A DNA stretch of 64,000 nt from Halomonas elongata DSM 2581 (lineage in GTDB: Bacteria > Pseudomonadota > Gammaproteobacteria > Pseudomonadales > Halomonadaceae): assembly GCF_000196875.2 (NCBI RefSeq), contig NC_014532.2, positions 1 through 64,000 on the forward strand, read 5' to 3'. Below the pieces are notes generated by a model, which was not told the DNA's origin, searched no databases, and was given only the letters and a program-made list of their open reading frames with translations. This document shows positions 21,086 through 30,351 of the stretch, piece by piece; the stretch's first letter is position 1, and each line of letters begins with the position of its first letter. The translations under genes were made by a program, and so were the position numbers.

Positions 21086-21771
21086 CCCTCCCGGACGGCA
21101 GCGATGGCCGAGGGCGCATCGAACTTGGCCAGCGAGCGGGCCAGGCGCTCGAGGTTGGCGTCCTGCCAGCCGCCGGGGGTGCGCAGACGACATCGATCCA
21201 GATCGATCAGCCAGATCGCACCCTCGGGGTCGACCAGCAGGTTGCGGGCGTTGAGGTCCACATGGTCGAGGCCGGCGTCGTGGAAACGGCGTATGGTACG
21301 GCCGACCCGATGCAGCAAGGCCTCGTCGGCTTCGGAGAGACATTCGGCGAGTGCGCGGGCGTCGGGCAGGCGAACGGTGATCAGGCCGGCTTCGTAGGTG
21401 AGGCCGTGGCGGGTCACGCCGGCGGCCACCGGACGGGGCACGGGCAGGCCGAGCGCGTGGAGGTGGGCGGTCAGGCGCATCTCGCGAAAGGCGCGGCTGC
21501 GTTCTGCCCCGCACCACAGGTAACGCTCGGTGCTGATGCGGGCGATGAGTCCGCCGCGACGATAGGGACGCAGCACCCATTGCTCGTCGCCCGCCGCGAT
21601 GAACAGGCTGGCGCCGCGCCCGGGTGCTTCGCCGACCACCTTGCCTGCCTGGCGCCAGTACTCGGGATCGAAGAGGTGCGGCCCGATTTGTGGCGCCCCG
21701 TCGGCGTCACATAAACTGTCCGCATCATATAGAATGCCAATCTTTCCCGTTCGATACGTTGCCAATCGCAT
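21061..21771 (-). CDS. kdkA: 3-deoxy-D-manno-octulosonic acid kinase
   Basis: Phosphorylates the Kdo residue of LPS, as in organisms whose inner core carries a single phosphorylated Kdo. The 236 residues have a FDPEYWRQAGKVVGEAPGRG N-terminal segment, WVLRPYRRGGLIAR (ATP lysine region), and the kinase-like catalytic loop LDHVDLNARNLLVDPEGAIW followed by LIDLDRCR. The ATG at 21771 is backed by AGAGG 7 bp upstream. The frame stays open further upstream inside the next gene. The start codon shares two bases with the divergent ATG at 21770. Confidence 0.9.
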   Translation of the reverse strand: MRLATYRTGKIGILYDADSLCDADGAPQIGPHLFDPEYWRQAGKVVGEAPGRGASLFIAAGDEQWVLRPYRRGGLIARISTERYLWCGAERSRAFREMRLTAHLHALGLPVPRPVAAGVTRHGLTYEAGLITVRLPDARALAECLSEADEALLHRVGRTIRRFHDAGLDHVDLNARNLLVDPEGAIWLIDLDRCRLRTPGGWQDANLERLARSLAKFDAPSAIAAVREGYASGAAS

Positions 21772-22867
21772 GAAGCATCCTCTGCCCGTCCGACCTGCGC
21801 ACATCGGCGTGCTGCGTCTCTCCGCCCTGGGCGATGTCTGCAACCTGGTACCGACGGTTCGTGCCCTGCAACGCCAATGGCCCGAGGCGCGCATCACCTG
21901 GATCATCGGCAAGGGCGAGCACAGTCTACTGGCCGGACTTTCCGGGGTCGAGTTCATCGTCTATGACAAGTCCACCGGGCTTGCGGGCATGCGCGAGCTC
22001 TGGCGGCGCCTCGGCGATACCCGCTTCGACGTGCTGCTGCACATGCAACAGGCCCTGCGGGCCAGCGTGCTGTCGCTGGGGCTCAAGGCAGACCTGCGCA
22101 TCGGCTACGACAAGGCGCGTGCCAAGGACGCCCAGCACTGGTTCACCCATCGACAGCTCGCCCCTCATCCGCAGGCCCATGTCCTGGAATCCTTTCTCGA
22201 TTTCGCCCGGCTGCTGGGCGTCGAGGACCTCTCGCTGGACTGGTCATTGCCGGTGCCCGAGAGTGCCCGCAAGGAAGCGGCCGGCTTCACGTCGGGAGCG
22301 CCCTATATTCTGATGAGCCCCTGTGCCAATCCGCGTCTGCGCAACTTCCGCAACTGGTCGGCGGAGGGCTACGCCGCGGTGGTCGAGCACGTCTGGGTGC
22401 AGCATGGCCTGAAGACGGTGCTGACCGGTGGCGGCAGCACCCAGGAACGCGAGATGGGGCAGCGCATCGCCGCGCAGTCCCAGCCCGGCGCGGTCATCGA
22501 TGCGATCGGCGAGTCCTCGCTCAAGGGGCTGCTGGCCTTGATCGACGGGGCGCGGGCGGTGATCGCGCCGGATTCGGGGCCGGTCCACATGGCCAATGCC
22601 ATGGGCACGCCCACCGTCGGCCTGTTCGCCACGACCAACCCGGAGCGTGCCGGGCCTTATTGCTGGCGCGACTTCGTGGTCAACCGCTACCCCGACGCCG
22701 TGCGGGCCTATCTGCACAAGGACCCCGAGACGCTGCCCTGGGGGCAGCGTGTCCGTCACCCCGATGCGATGTCGCTGATTCAGGCCGATGATGTAATCGA
22801 CCGACTCGAGGCGTTGTTGGCCACGACCTCGGCCCGCAAGCAAACGGAGTTCCCCGATGAAACTTGA
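21770..22867 (+). CDS. Glycosyltransferase family 9 (heptosyltransferase I-like)
   Basis: GT9 enzyme, 365 residues. It starts [20 protein letters not shown] and has the [19 protein letters not shown] family motif. [20 protein letters not shown] follows in the donor half, with [21 protein letters not shown] near the C-terminus. With waaF assigned at 15352, this is a likely waaC-type heptosyltransferase or a Kdo-proximal relative. The ATG at 21770 has no clear ribosome site; an ATG at 21734 is the alternative. It overlaps hldE by 11 bp and leads the hldE-waaA operon. Confidence 0.87.
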   Translation: MKHPLPVRPAHIGVLRLSALGDVCNLVPTVRALQRQWPEARITWIIGKGEHSLLAGLSGVEFIVYDKSTGLAGMRELWRRLGDTRFDVLLHMQQALRASVLSLGLKADLRIGYDKARAKDAQHWFTHRQLAPHPQAHVLESFLDFARLLGVEDLSLDWSLPVPESARKEAAGFTSGAPYILMSPCANPRLRNFRNWSAEGYAAVVEHVWVQHGLKTVLTGGGSTQEREMGQRIAAQSQPGAVIDAIGESSLKGLLALIDGARAVIAPDSGPVHMANAMGTPTVGLFATTNPERAGPYCWRDFVVNRYPDAVRAYLHKDPETLPWGQRVRHPDAMSLIQADDVIDRLEALLATTSARKQTEFPDET

Positions 22868-24287
22868 TCTGACAGCCCTTGAGCACTCTCGCCTGTTGGT
22901 GGTGGGCGATGTCATGCTCGATCGTTACCTGCATGGCGGCACTTCGCGCATCTCTCCCGAGGCCCCGGTTCCCGTGGTCAGGGTCGAAGAGGATGAAGAT
23001 CGCCCGGGGGGGGCTGCCAACGTGGCGCTCAACATCGCCTCGCTCGGGGCTCGGGCGGCACTGGCCGGCCTGGTCGGCGACGACGGCAATGCCGATCGAC
23101 TGGTGCATCGCCTGGAGGATGCCGGTGTAAGCACTCACTTCGTCCGTAGCCCCGATATTCCAACTATCACCAAGCTGCGGGTGATGAGCCGCAACCAGCA
23201 GCTTATCCGGCTCGATTTCGAGGAAGGGCTGGGAAAGGTCGATACGCAAGGGCTGGCGGCCCAGGTGGAAGAAGCGCTGCCCGATGCCGATCTGGTGATC
23301 CTCTCCGATTACGGCAAGGGAACCCTGACCGATGTCGCCGCCCTGATCGCTCGGGTACGCGATGCCGGCAAGCGGGTGCTGGTCGACCCCAAGGGCAGCG
23401 ATTTCAGCAAGTACCGCGGTGCCAGCGTGATCACGCCCAACCTGGCCGAGTTCGAGGCGGTGGCGGGGCCTTGCCCCGATGACGCCACCCTGGCCGCTCG
23501 CGGCGAGGCGTTGCGTGCCGAGCTGGAGCTTGAGGCGCTGCTGATCACCCGCAGCGAGAAAGGCATGACGTTGATCCGCGAGGGGGCCGAACCCCTGCAT
23601 CTGCCGACCCGGGCCCGGGAGGTCTTCGACGTGACCGGTGCCGGCGATACCGTGATCGGCGTACTGGGGCTGGCGCTGGCCGCCGGTCACGGCTTCCCCG
23701 AGGCCATGACGCTCGCCAACCTGGCCGCCGGCCTGGTGGTCGCCAAGCCCGGCACCGCGACCCTGTCCATCGCCGAGCTCTATACCGCCGTGCACGGCGA
23801 TAAACTGGCCGAGTTCGGTGTCATCGAGGAAGCGCCGTTGTGCGAGGCCGTGCGCGCCGCCCAGGCGAGGGGCGAGCGTGTGGTGATGACCAACGGCTGC
23901 TTCGACATCCTGCATGCCGGTCATGTGGCCTACCTCGAGCACGCCCGCCAGCTCGGCGACCGGCTGATCGTGGCGGTCAACGACGATGCCTCCATCGCCC
24001 GACTCAAGGGCGCCTCGCGGCCAATCAATCCCCTGGCGCGGCGCATGCAGGTGCTGGCCGGACTGGGCGCCGTCGACTGGGTGGTGCCGTTCGCCGAGGA
24101 TACCCCGCAGCGGCTGATCGAGGCGGTACTGCCCGATGTGCTGGTCAAGGGCGGCGATTACCAGCCCGAACAGATCGCTGGTGGCGAGGCGGTGCGTGCC
24201 GCCGGGGGCGAGGTGAAGGTGCTGGGCTTCGAGGACGGCGTCTCCACCACTGCCATGATCTCCACCATTCTCGATCGGGAACGCTGA
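22857..24287 (+). CDS. hldE: Bifunctional D-beta-D-heptose 7-phosphate kinase / heptose 1-phosphate adenylyltransferase
   Basis: Makes ADP-heptose for the LPS core in two steps. The 476 residues contain an N-terminal ribokinase-type domain (about 1-320) with [15 protein letters not shown] and the catalytic [12 protein letters not shown]-terminal nucleotidyltransferase domain (about 340-476) follows, with [20 protein letters not shown] and [12 protein letters not shown]. Full length indicates the fused E. coli type. It overlaps the upstream GT9 gene by 11 bp and the downstream waaA by 1 bp. Confidence 0.97.
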   Translation: MKLDLTALEHSRLLVVGDVMLDRYLHGGTSRISPEAPVPVVRVEEDEDRPGGAANVALNIASLGARAALAGLVGDDGNADRLVHRLEDAGVSTHFVRSPDIPTITKLRVMSRNQQLIRLDFEEGLGKVDTQGLAAQVEEALPDADLVILSDYGKGTLTDVAALIARVRDAGKRVLVDPKGSDFSKYRGASVITPNLAEFEAVAGPCPDDATLAARGEALRAELELEALLITRSEKGMTLIREGAEPLHLPTRAREVFDVTGAGDTVIGVLGLALAAGHGFPEAMTLANLAAGLVVAKPGTATLSIAELYTAVHGDKLAEFGVIEEAPLCEAVRAAQARGERVVMTNGCFDILHAGHVAYLEHARQLGDRLIVAVNDDASIARLKGASRPINPLARRMQVLAGLGAVDWVVPFAEDTPQRLIEAVLPDVLVKGGDYQPEQIAGGEAVRAAGGEVKVLGFEDGVSTTAMISTILDRER

Positions 24288-25582
24288 TGGCCGGCGGCCA
24301 TCCCTGGACGCGTCGCCTCTATTCCGCCGCCCTGCTGGCGCTGGCACCGCTGCTCTGGTGGCGCGTGTGGCGCGAGCATCGTGCCGGACGCTCACGGGGC
24401 GAGCGGCTCGGCTGGATTCCCGCCTCGTCGGACGCCGATCGTCCGTTGTGGTTGCATTGCGCCTCGGTCGGCGAGGTCCAGGCCGCGCAACCGCTGATCG
24501 AGGCCTTGCGCAAGCGCTACCCGCAGCACCGCCTGGTGATCACCACCATGACGGCCACCGGCGCCGAACGTGCCGTGGCATTGGCCGAAGCCGCCAGCGA
24601 CGAGGCTGGAGGCGAAGTGAGTCATTACTTCCTGCCCCTGGACTTTCCCTGCGCCGCCCGGCGGTTCGTTGCTCGCCTGAGACCGCGGTTGGCGATTTTC
24701 TTCGAGACCGAGCTCTGGCCCAACCTGCTGGCCTCCTGCGCGCGGCGCGGCGTACCCGTGGCCGTGGTCAACGGCCGCCTGTCGGCGCGTTCGTTTCGCA
24801 CTTACCGACGCCTGCGTCGCTTGATGCAAGAGGCGCTGTCCCATGTCGACTGGCTGGGCGCCAAGTCACGGCAGGACGCCGAACGCTTCGCAGCACTCGG
24901 CATGGCGGAGGACGCCACCTCGGTGACTGGCTCGCTGAAGTTCGATATCGCCCTGAATGACGAGGCCTTCAAGGTGAGTGAGCGCTTGCATACCTTGTTG
25001 GGCGGGCGACCGGTCTGGGTGGCGGGGTCCACGCATCCCGGTGAGGACGAGGCGCTGCTGACGGCCCATGCCCGGGTGCGCGAGATACGGTCTGAGGCGT
25101 TGCTGATCCTGGTGCCGCGTCATCCCCGACGCTTCGAGGCGGTGGCCGAGCTCTGTGCGGCACGCGGGCTGGCATGCGCCCGACGCTCGAAAGGCGAGGC
25201 GCCGGGTTCCGAAACGGCCGTCTATCTGGGCGACACCATGGGCGAGCTGCGAGCCCTCTACGGCGCGGCGGACCTGGCCTTCGTCGGCGGCAGCCTCGTG
25301 CCGGTAGGCGGTCACAACCTGCTCGAGCCGGCCGCCATGGGCGTGCCGGTGCTGACCGGCCCCGAACTGGCCAACTTCGAGGACGTGGCCGAGACGCTGC
25401 GCGAGCACCAGGCCCTGGTGGAAGTGGCCGACGGCGAGGCCCTGGCGGCAGCCCTGTTGCGCTTGTTCGACGAGCCGGCGGAAAGGCAGCGACTCGCCGA
25501 GGCCGGCCGAACGGTGGTCGAGGCCAATCGAGGGGCCCTGGCCCGAACCCTGGATGGCCTGGAGACGCTGCTTTCCAGGTGA
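24287..25582 (+). CDS. waaA: 3-deoxy-D-manno-octulosonic acid transferase
   Basis: Adds Kdo to lipid A at the inner membrane. The 431 residues start [20 protein letters not shown] with a membrane-anchoring helix (about 10-25). WLHCASVGEVQAAQPLIEAL follows, then ITTMTATGAERAV, FFETELWPNLLA, VNGRLSARSF, TGSLKFDI and the C-terminal FVGGSLVPVGGHNLLEPA. The ATG at 24287 uses the TGATG overlap with the hldE stop. The frame stays open upstream inside hldE, but only this start gives a family-like protein. Together with kdkA it points to a phosphorylated Kdo core. Confidence 0.97.
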   Translation: MAGGHPWTRRLYSAALLALAPLLWWRVWREHRAGRSRGERLGWIPASSDADRPLWLHCASVGEVQAAQPLIEALRKRYPQHRLVITTMTATGAERAVALAEAASDEAGGEVSHYFLPLDFPCAARRFVARLRPRLAIFFETELWPNLLASCARRGVPVAVVNGRLSARSFRTYRRLRRLMQEALSHVDWLGAKSRQDAERFAALGMAEDATSVTGSLKFDIALNDEAFKVSERLHTLLGGRPVWVAGSTHPGEDEALLTAHARVREIRSEALLILVPRHPRRFEAVAELCAARGLACARRSKGEAPGSETAVYLGDTMGELRALYGAADLAFVGGSLVPVGGHNLLEPAAMGVPVLTGPELANFEDVAETLREHQALVEVADGEALAAALLRLFDEPAERQRLAEAGRTVVEANRGALARTLDGLETLLSR

Positions 25583-25594
25583 GTGACTACTTGC

Positions 25595-26269
25595 TTACTG
25601 CGGTGTCAGACGTTCCACACCCTGGTCGGTGCCGAGCAGCAATACATCGGCGCCGCGGGCGGCGAACAGGCCATTGGTCACCACACCGACGATGGCATTG
25701 AGCCGGGCTTCCATGGATTCAGGGTCGTCGATCATGAACTCGTAGCAGTCGAGAATCTGATTGCCGTTGTCGGTGACCACCCCTTCGCGGTAGACCGGAT
25801 CCGCCCCCAGCTTGACCAGTTCCCGGGCCACGTAGGAACGCGCCATGGGAATCACCTCCACGGGCAGCGGGAAGTCGCCCAGGCGCTCGACGCGCTTGGA
25901 GGCATCGGCGATGCACACGAAGCGTTCCGAGCAGGCGGCGACGATCTTCTCGCGAGTCAGGGCCGCGCCGCCGCCCTTGATCATGTGCAAGTGAGCGTTC
26001 ACTTCGTCCGCGCCGTCGACATAGACGGGAAGCGTGCCGGTCTCGTTGAGTTCGAAGACGTCGATGCCATGGCCACGCAGTCGCTCGGCGGTCGCCTCCG
26101 AGCTGGCTACCGCGCCTCGGAAATCGCCGCGCAGCGTGGCCAACTTGTCGATGAAACGGTTGGCGGTGGAGCCGGTGCCGACACCGATGACGATGTTGCG
26201 CCCGAGTAACGGGCGGATCTCGTCGAGGGCGGCGGCGGCCACGGCGTCCTTGAGTTCGTCCTGGGTCAT
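25595..26269 (-). CDS. rpiA: Ribose-5-phosphate isomerase A
   Basis: Interconverts ribose 5-phosphate and ribulose 5-phosphate in the pentose phosphate pathway. The 224 residues have [16 protein letters not shown] (phosphate loop), VDGADEVN (catalytic acid), and [14 protein letters not shown] (catalytic lysine). It is convergent with waaA (12 bp apart) and divergent from ilvA, the same rpiA/ilvA arrangement as in many gammaproteobacteria. Confidence 0.97.
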   Translation of the reverse strand: MTQDELKDAVAAAALDEIRPLLGRNIVIGVGTGSTANRFIDKLATLRGDFRGAVASSEATAERLRGHGIDVFELNETGTLPVYVDGADEVNAHLHMIKGGGAALTREKIVAACSERFVCIADASKRVERLGDFPLPVEVIPMARSYVARELVKLGADPVYREGVVTDNGNQILDCYEFMIDDPESMEARLNAIVGVVTNGLFAARGADVLLLGTDQGVERLTPQ

Positions 26270-26463
26270 GTCCTGCTCGCTTTCCGGTAGGTGGCGAATG
26301 CGGCGCCATTATAGGCCATGTCGTCGCCTCGTGCTGGACGCCATGGCAGGCGGGATGCTACCAATAAGGGTTCCCTTCATGCCGCATCGGGACGCGTCGG
26401 GCGCATCCGTGTCGCCGGCGGCTCCCGCGGTTCTCACGCGCTACACCCCATTGGGATATCAGG

Positions 26464-27978
26464 ATGCTCGAAGCCACCGTCAAGAAAATCCTTCAGGCCC
26501 GGGTCTACGAAGCCGCCCGGGAAACGCCGATCTCGCCGGCCCCCTTTCTCTCCCGTCGGTTCAACAACCAGATCCTGATCAAGCGCGAGGACCTGCAGCC
26601 GGTCCACTCCTTCAAGATTCGCGGCGCCTACAATCGCATGGCCCAGCTGTCCGACGAACAGAAGGCCAAGGGCGTGATCGCCGCCTCGGCGGGCAACCAT
26701 GCCCAGGGGCTGGCAATGGCGGCCAAGCAGATGGGCGTCAAGGCGGTGATCGTGATGCCGCGCATCACCCCGGAGATCAAGGTCCAAGCCGTGCGTGCCT
26801 GGGGCGCCAAGGTGGTGCTCAAGGGCGATGCCTTCGCCGCCGCCGCCGCCCACGCCCAGGAGTTGATCGAGGAACACGGCTACACCTATATCCCGCCCTT
26901 CGACGATGTCGATGTCATCGCCGGCCAGGGTACCGTCGCCATGGAGATCCTGCGTCAGCATGGCGGGCGCCTGGATGCCATCTTCGTGCCGGTGGGCGGT
27001 GGTGGCCTGATCGCCGGCATTGCGGCCTACGTCAAGTATCTGCGCCCGGAGATCAAGGTGATCGGCGTGGAGTCGGAAGACAGCGCCTGCCTCAAGGCGG
27101 CACTGGAAAGCGGCGAGCGGGTGACACTCGATCAGGTCGGTGTCTTCGCCGAAGGGGTGGCCGTGGCGCAGATCGGCGAGGCGCCCTTCGCGATCATGCG
27201 CGACCTGGTGGACGACGTCATCACCGTCAATACCGACGAGATGTGCGCCGCGGTGAAGGACATCTTCGAGGAGACCCGAGCGGTCTCCGAGACCTCCGGA
27301 GCCCTGTCGCTGGCCGGCCTCAAGAAGTACATCCAGTCGACCGGGGCCAGCGGAGAGACCCTGATCTGCATCAATTCGGGAGCCAACACCAACTTCGACC
27401 GCCTGCAGCACATCGCCGAGCGTACCGAGCTGGGCGAGCAGCGCGAGGCGATCCTGGCGGTGACCATTCCCGAGCGCCCCGGCAGCTTCAAGAAGTTCTG
27501 CCGGACCATCGGCAAGCGCATGGTTACCGAGTTCAACTATCGCTATGCCGACCCCGAGCAGGCGCATATCTTTGTCGGGGTCCAGGTCAAGCCGGGCGGC
27601 GAGGATCGCCAGGCGGTGATCGACAAGCTGCGCGGCGCCGGCTATCCGGTGGAAGATCTCACCGATAACGAACTGGCCAAGCTGCACATTCGCCACCTGG
27701 GCGGAGGGCGCCCGAAGGAGCACTTCGAAGAGGAAGTCTATCGTTTCGAGTTCCCCGAGCGTCCGGGCGCCCTGATGAACTTCCTGACGCACCTGCCCCA
27801 GGACTGGAACATTTCGCTGTTCCATTACCGCAACCACGGTGCCGCCTATGGACGCGTGCTGGTGGGCATGCAGGTGCCCAATGGCGATCGCAGCCATGTC
27901 GAGGGTTACTTCGATGACATCGGGTATCGCTACTGGAAGGAAAGCGAAAATCCGGCGTATCGGCTTTTCATGGCCTGA
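26464..27978 (+). CDS. ilvA: Threonine ammonia-lyase, biosynthetic
   Basis: PLP enzyme that deaminates threonine to 2-oxobutanoate, the first step of isoleucine synthesis. The 504 residues have PLP lysine 51 in VHSFKIRGAYNRM, the SAGNHAQGLA segment, the glycine loop VGGGGLIAGIAAY, and two C-terminal ACT-like regulatory repeats (about 325-400 and 420-500, each with an ERPG element). Full length fits the isoleucine-inhibited biosynthetic form. It is divergent from rpiA over 194 bp. No attenuator was seen in that gap. Confidence 0.96.
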   Translation: MLEATVKKILQARVYEAARETPISPAPFLSRRFNNQILIKREDLQPVHSFKIRGAYNRMAQLSDEQKAKGVIAASAGNHAQGLAMAAKQMGVKAVIVMPRITPEIKVQAVRAWGAKVVLKGDAFAAAAAHAQELIEEHGYTYIPPFDDVDVIAGQGTVAMEILRQHGGRLDAIFVPVGGGGLIAGIAAYVKYLRPEIKVIGVESEDSACLKAALESGERVTLDQVGVFAEGVAVAQIGEAPFAIMRDLVDDVITVNTDEMCAAVKDIFEETRAVSETSGALSLAGLKKYIQSTGASGETLICINSGANTNFDRLQHIAERTELGEQREAILAVTIPERPGSFKKFCRTIGKRMVTEFNYRYADPEQAHIFVGVQVKPGGEDRQAVIDKLRGAGYPVEDLTDNELAKLHIRHLGGGRPKEHFEEEVYRFEFPERPGALMNFLTHLPQDWNISLFHYRNHGAAYGRVLVGMQVPNGDRSHVEGYFDDIGYRYWKESENPAYRLFMA

Positions 27979-28255
27979 CCGTCATTCGATGTGAGCGCTG
28001 ACTTACCTCGTGAAACCCACGAGAATGGCTTTGGTTGTGCGTTTTTCCGGGTATGGCGGTTGTCATGCCCGCCCCCCTCGGCTACTCTCTGCGCGGCATG
28101 AGCGCCAATAGGCGGTGTTTTCATGGCGTTTTCGGAAGATGGCGGCAGCATCGCCGACAATACTCTGTCGTTACTGGATGTTGTCGCTGAAAATGCAACC
28201 GTTCAGGCATGACGGTTCATGACATTGCCGAGAGAAAACGACGAGGGAGTCGACG

Positions 28256-28351
28256 ATGAAGCGCAAGCCCGATCTGATCATGATACTGGTGCTGCTGTTC
28301 AGCATCGCGGTCGTGGTGACCGGCTATGCTCAGGCGCTGGCGGGCAACTGA
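28256..28351 (+). CDS. Small single-helix membrane peptide, unknown function
   Basis: A 31-residue reading frame. Residues 1-6 are a basic start (MKRKPD), 7-24 form a hydrophobic helix (LIMILVLLFSIAVVVTGY), and a short tail (AQALAGN) follows. A strong ribosome site, GAGGGAG, ends 6 bp before the ATG. I do not recognise the family. It stands between ilvA and the convergent fau gene and could be an independent small protein. The 277 bp before it (27979-28255) show no other supported gene. Confidence 0.6.
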   Translation: MKRKPDLIMILVLLFSIAVVVTGYAQALAGN

Positions 28352-28392
28352 TCGCGACCTTTCAGCATCCTCGGATGATCATGGACAGCGGG

Positions 28393-28420
28393 GCGGTCGA
28401 TACGTGATGTGTCGGCCGCC
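28393..28420 (+). terminator. Possible weak terminator hairpin
   Basis: GCGGTCGA and TCGGCCGC can pair over eight positions (one G-T pair) around an 11-nt loop, followed by TTCTT. It would sit between the small membrane peptide and the convergent fau gene. The T tract is poor. Confidence 0.3.
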
Positions 28421-28441
28421 TTCTTCGTTGGGCAGGGCCGA

Positions 28442-29062
28442 TCAGGGGCGCAGAATCCGGCGATCGCTGACGATGGCGTCCAGCGGCACGTCCCAGGATG
28501 CCGTCGGGAGTCGCTCGACGCGCTGGCAGTCATGGGCCAGGCCGATCAGGCGGGGTCGGGGGCCGGGGCGACGGGTGAACGCAAAGGTCCGATCGTAGAA
28601 GCCGCCTCCCATGCCGATGCGCTGGCCGTCATCGTCGAAGCCGACCAGCGGCAGGAGGACGACGTCCAGGGCCCAGGCCGCCCGACGCCGGGCACGATGC
28701 GCGCCGTGTCGGGTATCGGGTTCGGAGATGCCGAAACGATTGGTCACCATGGGCGTGTCGCCATGGTAGTGGACGAACCACAGGGTATTGGGCGCCAGCG
28801 GGCGCAGTACCGGCAGGTAGGCACGGGCACTGCGTCTGGCGAGCCAGGGCAGCAGGGGTGTGGGGTCGATCTCGCCGTCGTTGGGCAGGTAGAGCGCCAC
28901 GTGTCGGGCTCTGAAGACTTCCGGCAGTCGACGCAGGGCATGGCACAGTCGCCGGGAGGCGGCAGCCTGCTCGCGCGGGTCGAGTTCACGCCGACGGCGG
29001 CGCAGTTCGCGCCGAAGTTCGCGTCGTGTGGTGGGTGCGGCAGGATCCTGCATGAAATTCAT
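28442..29062 (-). CDS. fau: 5-formyltetrahydrofolate cyclo-ligase
   Basis: ATP-dependent enzyme that returns 5-formyltetrahydrofolate to the active folate pool. The 206 residues have an arginine-rich start (RRELRRELRRRRREL), VALYLPNDGEIDP, the LLPLVGFDDDGQRIGMGGGFYDRT signature region and the GLAHDCQRVERLP end. It lies directly downstream of the 6S RNA gene, matching the ssrS-ygfA arrangement of E. coli, where both are read from one transcript. ATG codons at 29062 and 29053 are both possible starts; the frame remains open above that, inside the 6S gene. Confidence 0.93.
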   Translation of the reverse strand: MNFMQDPAAPTTRRELRRELRRRRRELDPREQAAASRRLCHALRRLPEVFRARHVALYLPNDGEIDPTPLLPWLARRSARAYLPVLRPLAPNTLWFVHYHGDTPMVTNRFGISEPDTRHGAHRARRRAAWALDVVLLPLVGFDDDGQRIGMGGGFYDRTFAFTRRPGPRPRLIGLAHDCQRVERLPTASWDVPLDAIVSDRRILRP

Positions 29063-29072
29063 GTTGGACAAA

Positions 29073-29254
29073 GTTCCCCAGAGTGCCGCTGTCGTTCTGG
29101 CCCTTGAACCCATTGGTTCAAGGTGGGTGGCCGCAGTCGAACCGTCAGGCTTTCCGTCTCACGGACATGCACACGGGTTCGACTAGCTGTTGGCCCCCTG
29201 GGTAATGCGCATAGGCTCGAGGGACTATAACGACTGGCGAACACCCCAGGGAAC
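29073..29254 (-). ncRNA. ssrS: 6S RNA
   Basis: About 182 nt between zapA and fau, the usual place of ssrS. The 5' end GTTCCCTGGGGTG pairs with the 3' end CACTCTGGGGAAC (with G-U pairs) to form the closing stem. The characteristic element CCTTGAACCAATGGGTTCAA lies near the 3' end, close to the CCTTGAACCAAGGGTTCAAG of E. coli 6S RNA. 6S RNA binds the sigma-70 holoenzyme and damps transcription in stationary phase. The ends are estimated from base pairing and the promoter. Confidence 0.9.
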
Positions 29255-29261
29255 GTCTTCT

Positions 29262-29289
29262 ATCCTAGCAGAGCCGCCGGCCTGGCCAA
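29262..29289 (-). promoter_or_regulatory. Promoter of the 6S RNA gene
   Basis: On the minus strand there is TTGGCC (complement of 29284-29289) as -35, a 16-bp spacer and TAGGAT (complement of 29262-29267) as -10. This places the transcript start at about 29254, which coincides with the 5' end of the closing stem. Confidence 0.6.
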
Positions 29290-29303
29290 AGGGAAGAATC
29301 CCC

Positions 29304-29603
29304 TCAACGGCCGGGAGCGTCGGCAAGCGCCTTCTCCAGTCGCTGGCTGAGCTCGCTCAGGCTCTGCTCGCCGGCGCGTTGTTCATCCTGGGTCTCGAGC
29401 AACTCGTTGGCGATGTTCAGGGCCGCCATGATGGCGACCTTCTCGCGGTCGACCACCTTGCCCTGGGCGTGGATGCCCTGCATGGCGCGGTCCAGGTAGC
29501 GCGCCGCGCGTTCGAGCTTGCTTTCCTCGTCCGGCGGACAGGCAATGACGTACTGCCGTTCCAGCAGGGTGATCTCGATGGTGGGCCGTGAAGAGTCGCT
29601 CAT
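29304..29603 (-). CDS. zapA: Cell division protein ZapA
   Basis: Small coiled-coil protein that bundles FtsZ filaments at the division site. The 99 residues have the N-terminal strand motif PTIEITLLERQYVIACPPDE, then RAARYLDRAMQGIHAQGKVV and VAIMAALNIANELL, followed by a heptad-type helix. The ATG at 29603 has CGGAG upstream. It is divergent from ygfB and upstream of the 6S RNA gene, as in E. coli. Confidence 0.94.
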   Translation of the reverse strand: MSDSSRPTIEITLLERQYVIACPPDEESKLERAARYLDRAMQGIHAQGKVVDREKVAIMAALNIANELLETQDEQRAGEQSLSELSQRLEKALADAPGR

Positions 29604-29735
29604 GGATGCTCCGGGGGGCCGAGGGCGCGTCTCGGGGGCTCGATGCGTTAACATCGAGGGGAATACGAAGTTTCAGTCACTATAAGAGAGCCCTTCACGC
29701 GCGGTCAACGCGCGCGGCTCCACCAGGATCGCGTC

Positions 29736-30317
29736 ATGTCACTGATCAACGAACGCCAGGACTTTTCCACCATCGCCGATACCTTCCTGCTGCATGGCAG
29801 CATGCAGTCCCCGGCCTTCCTGGACGGCCGTCTGTGCGCCTCGCTGGCGTTGCACGACCTCGATGCCGAGGGCTGGCTGGAAACGGTCTGCGTCAACCTG
29901 GGCGTCGAGCAGCCCCGGGACGAGCCATCCGCCGAGCGCCTGCTGGGCTGGCGGCGCCAGACGCTGGAAGCCTTGTCCGCAGCGGAAATGAACTATGAAC
30001 CCCTGCTGCCCGATGAGCTGTTCTCGCTGGCGGAGCGCGCCCAGGGCCTTCAGGAATGGACGCTGGGATTCCTCGAGGTGGTGCGCGATGCCGGCGACGA
30101 GCCTCGCAAGCAGTGGTCGGAGGCGCTCAGGGAGGCCATCGACGACCTGGGCGGATTGGCGGATATCGAGACGGATCTCGAGGACAACGCCGAGAACGAG
30201 AATGACCTGTTCGCCCTGACCGAACACGCGAGGATGGCAGCCATGCTGCTGTATACCGAGCAGCATCCCGGCAAGCCCCAGGTCGAGCAGGTTGATGAGC
30301 CGGGCCCGACCCACTGA
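29736..30317 (+). CDS. ygfB: YgfB family protein (UPF0149)
   Basis: Protein of 193 residues of the YecA/YgfB group, whose molecular role is not well known. It has the typical HGSMQSPAFLDGRLCASLAL start and the C-terminal NENDLFALTEHARMAAMLLY region. It heads the conserved ygfB-pepP-ubiH-ubiI operon, opposite zapA. In Pseudomonas YgfB has been tied to regulation of a cell-wall amidase, but that is not shown here. Confidence 0.9.
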   Translation: MSLINERQDFSTIADTFLLHGSMQSPAFLDGRLCASLALHDLDAEGWLETVCVNLGVEQPRDEPSAERLLGWRRQTLEALSAAEMNYEPLLPDELFSLAERAQGLQEWTLGFLEVVRDAGDEPRKQWSEALREAIDDLGGLADIETDLEDNAENENDLFALTEHARMAAMLLYTEQHPGKPQVEQVDEPGPTH

Positions 30318-30351
30318 GGAAACCCCGCCTTGTCGTTCTCCAGGAGCCGCC

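Noticed and set aside
28050..28072. GGGTATG...CATGCCC stem-loop after ilvA as a terminator.
   Set aside because: Includes a wobble pair and is followed by a C run, not a T run.
28123..28212. A 29-codon frame (MAFSEDGGSIADN...) before the small membrane peptide.
   Set aside because: Poor ribosome site, no membrane or other recognisable feature. It is not supported beyond being open.
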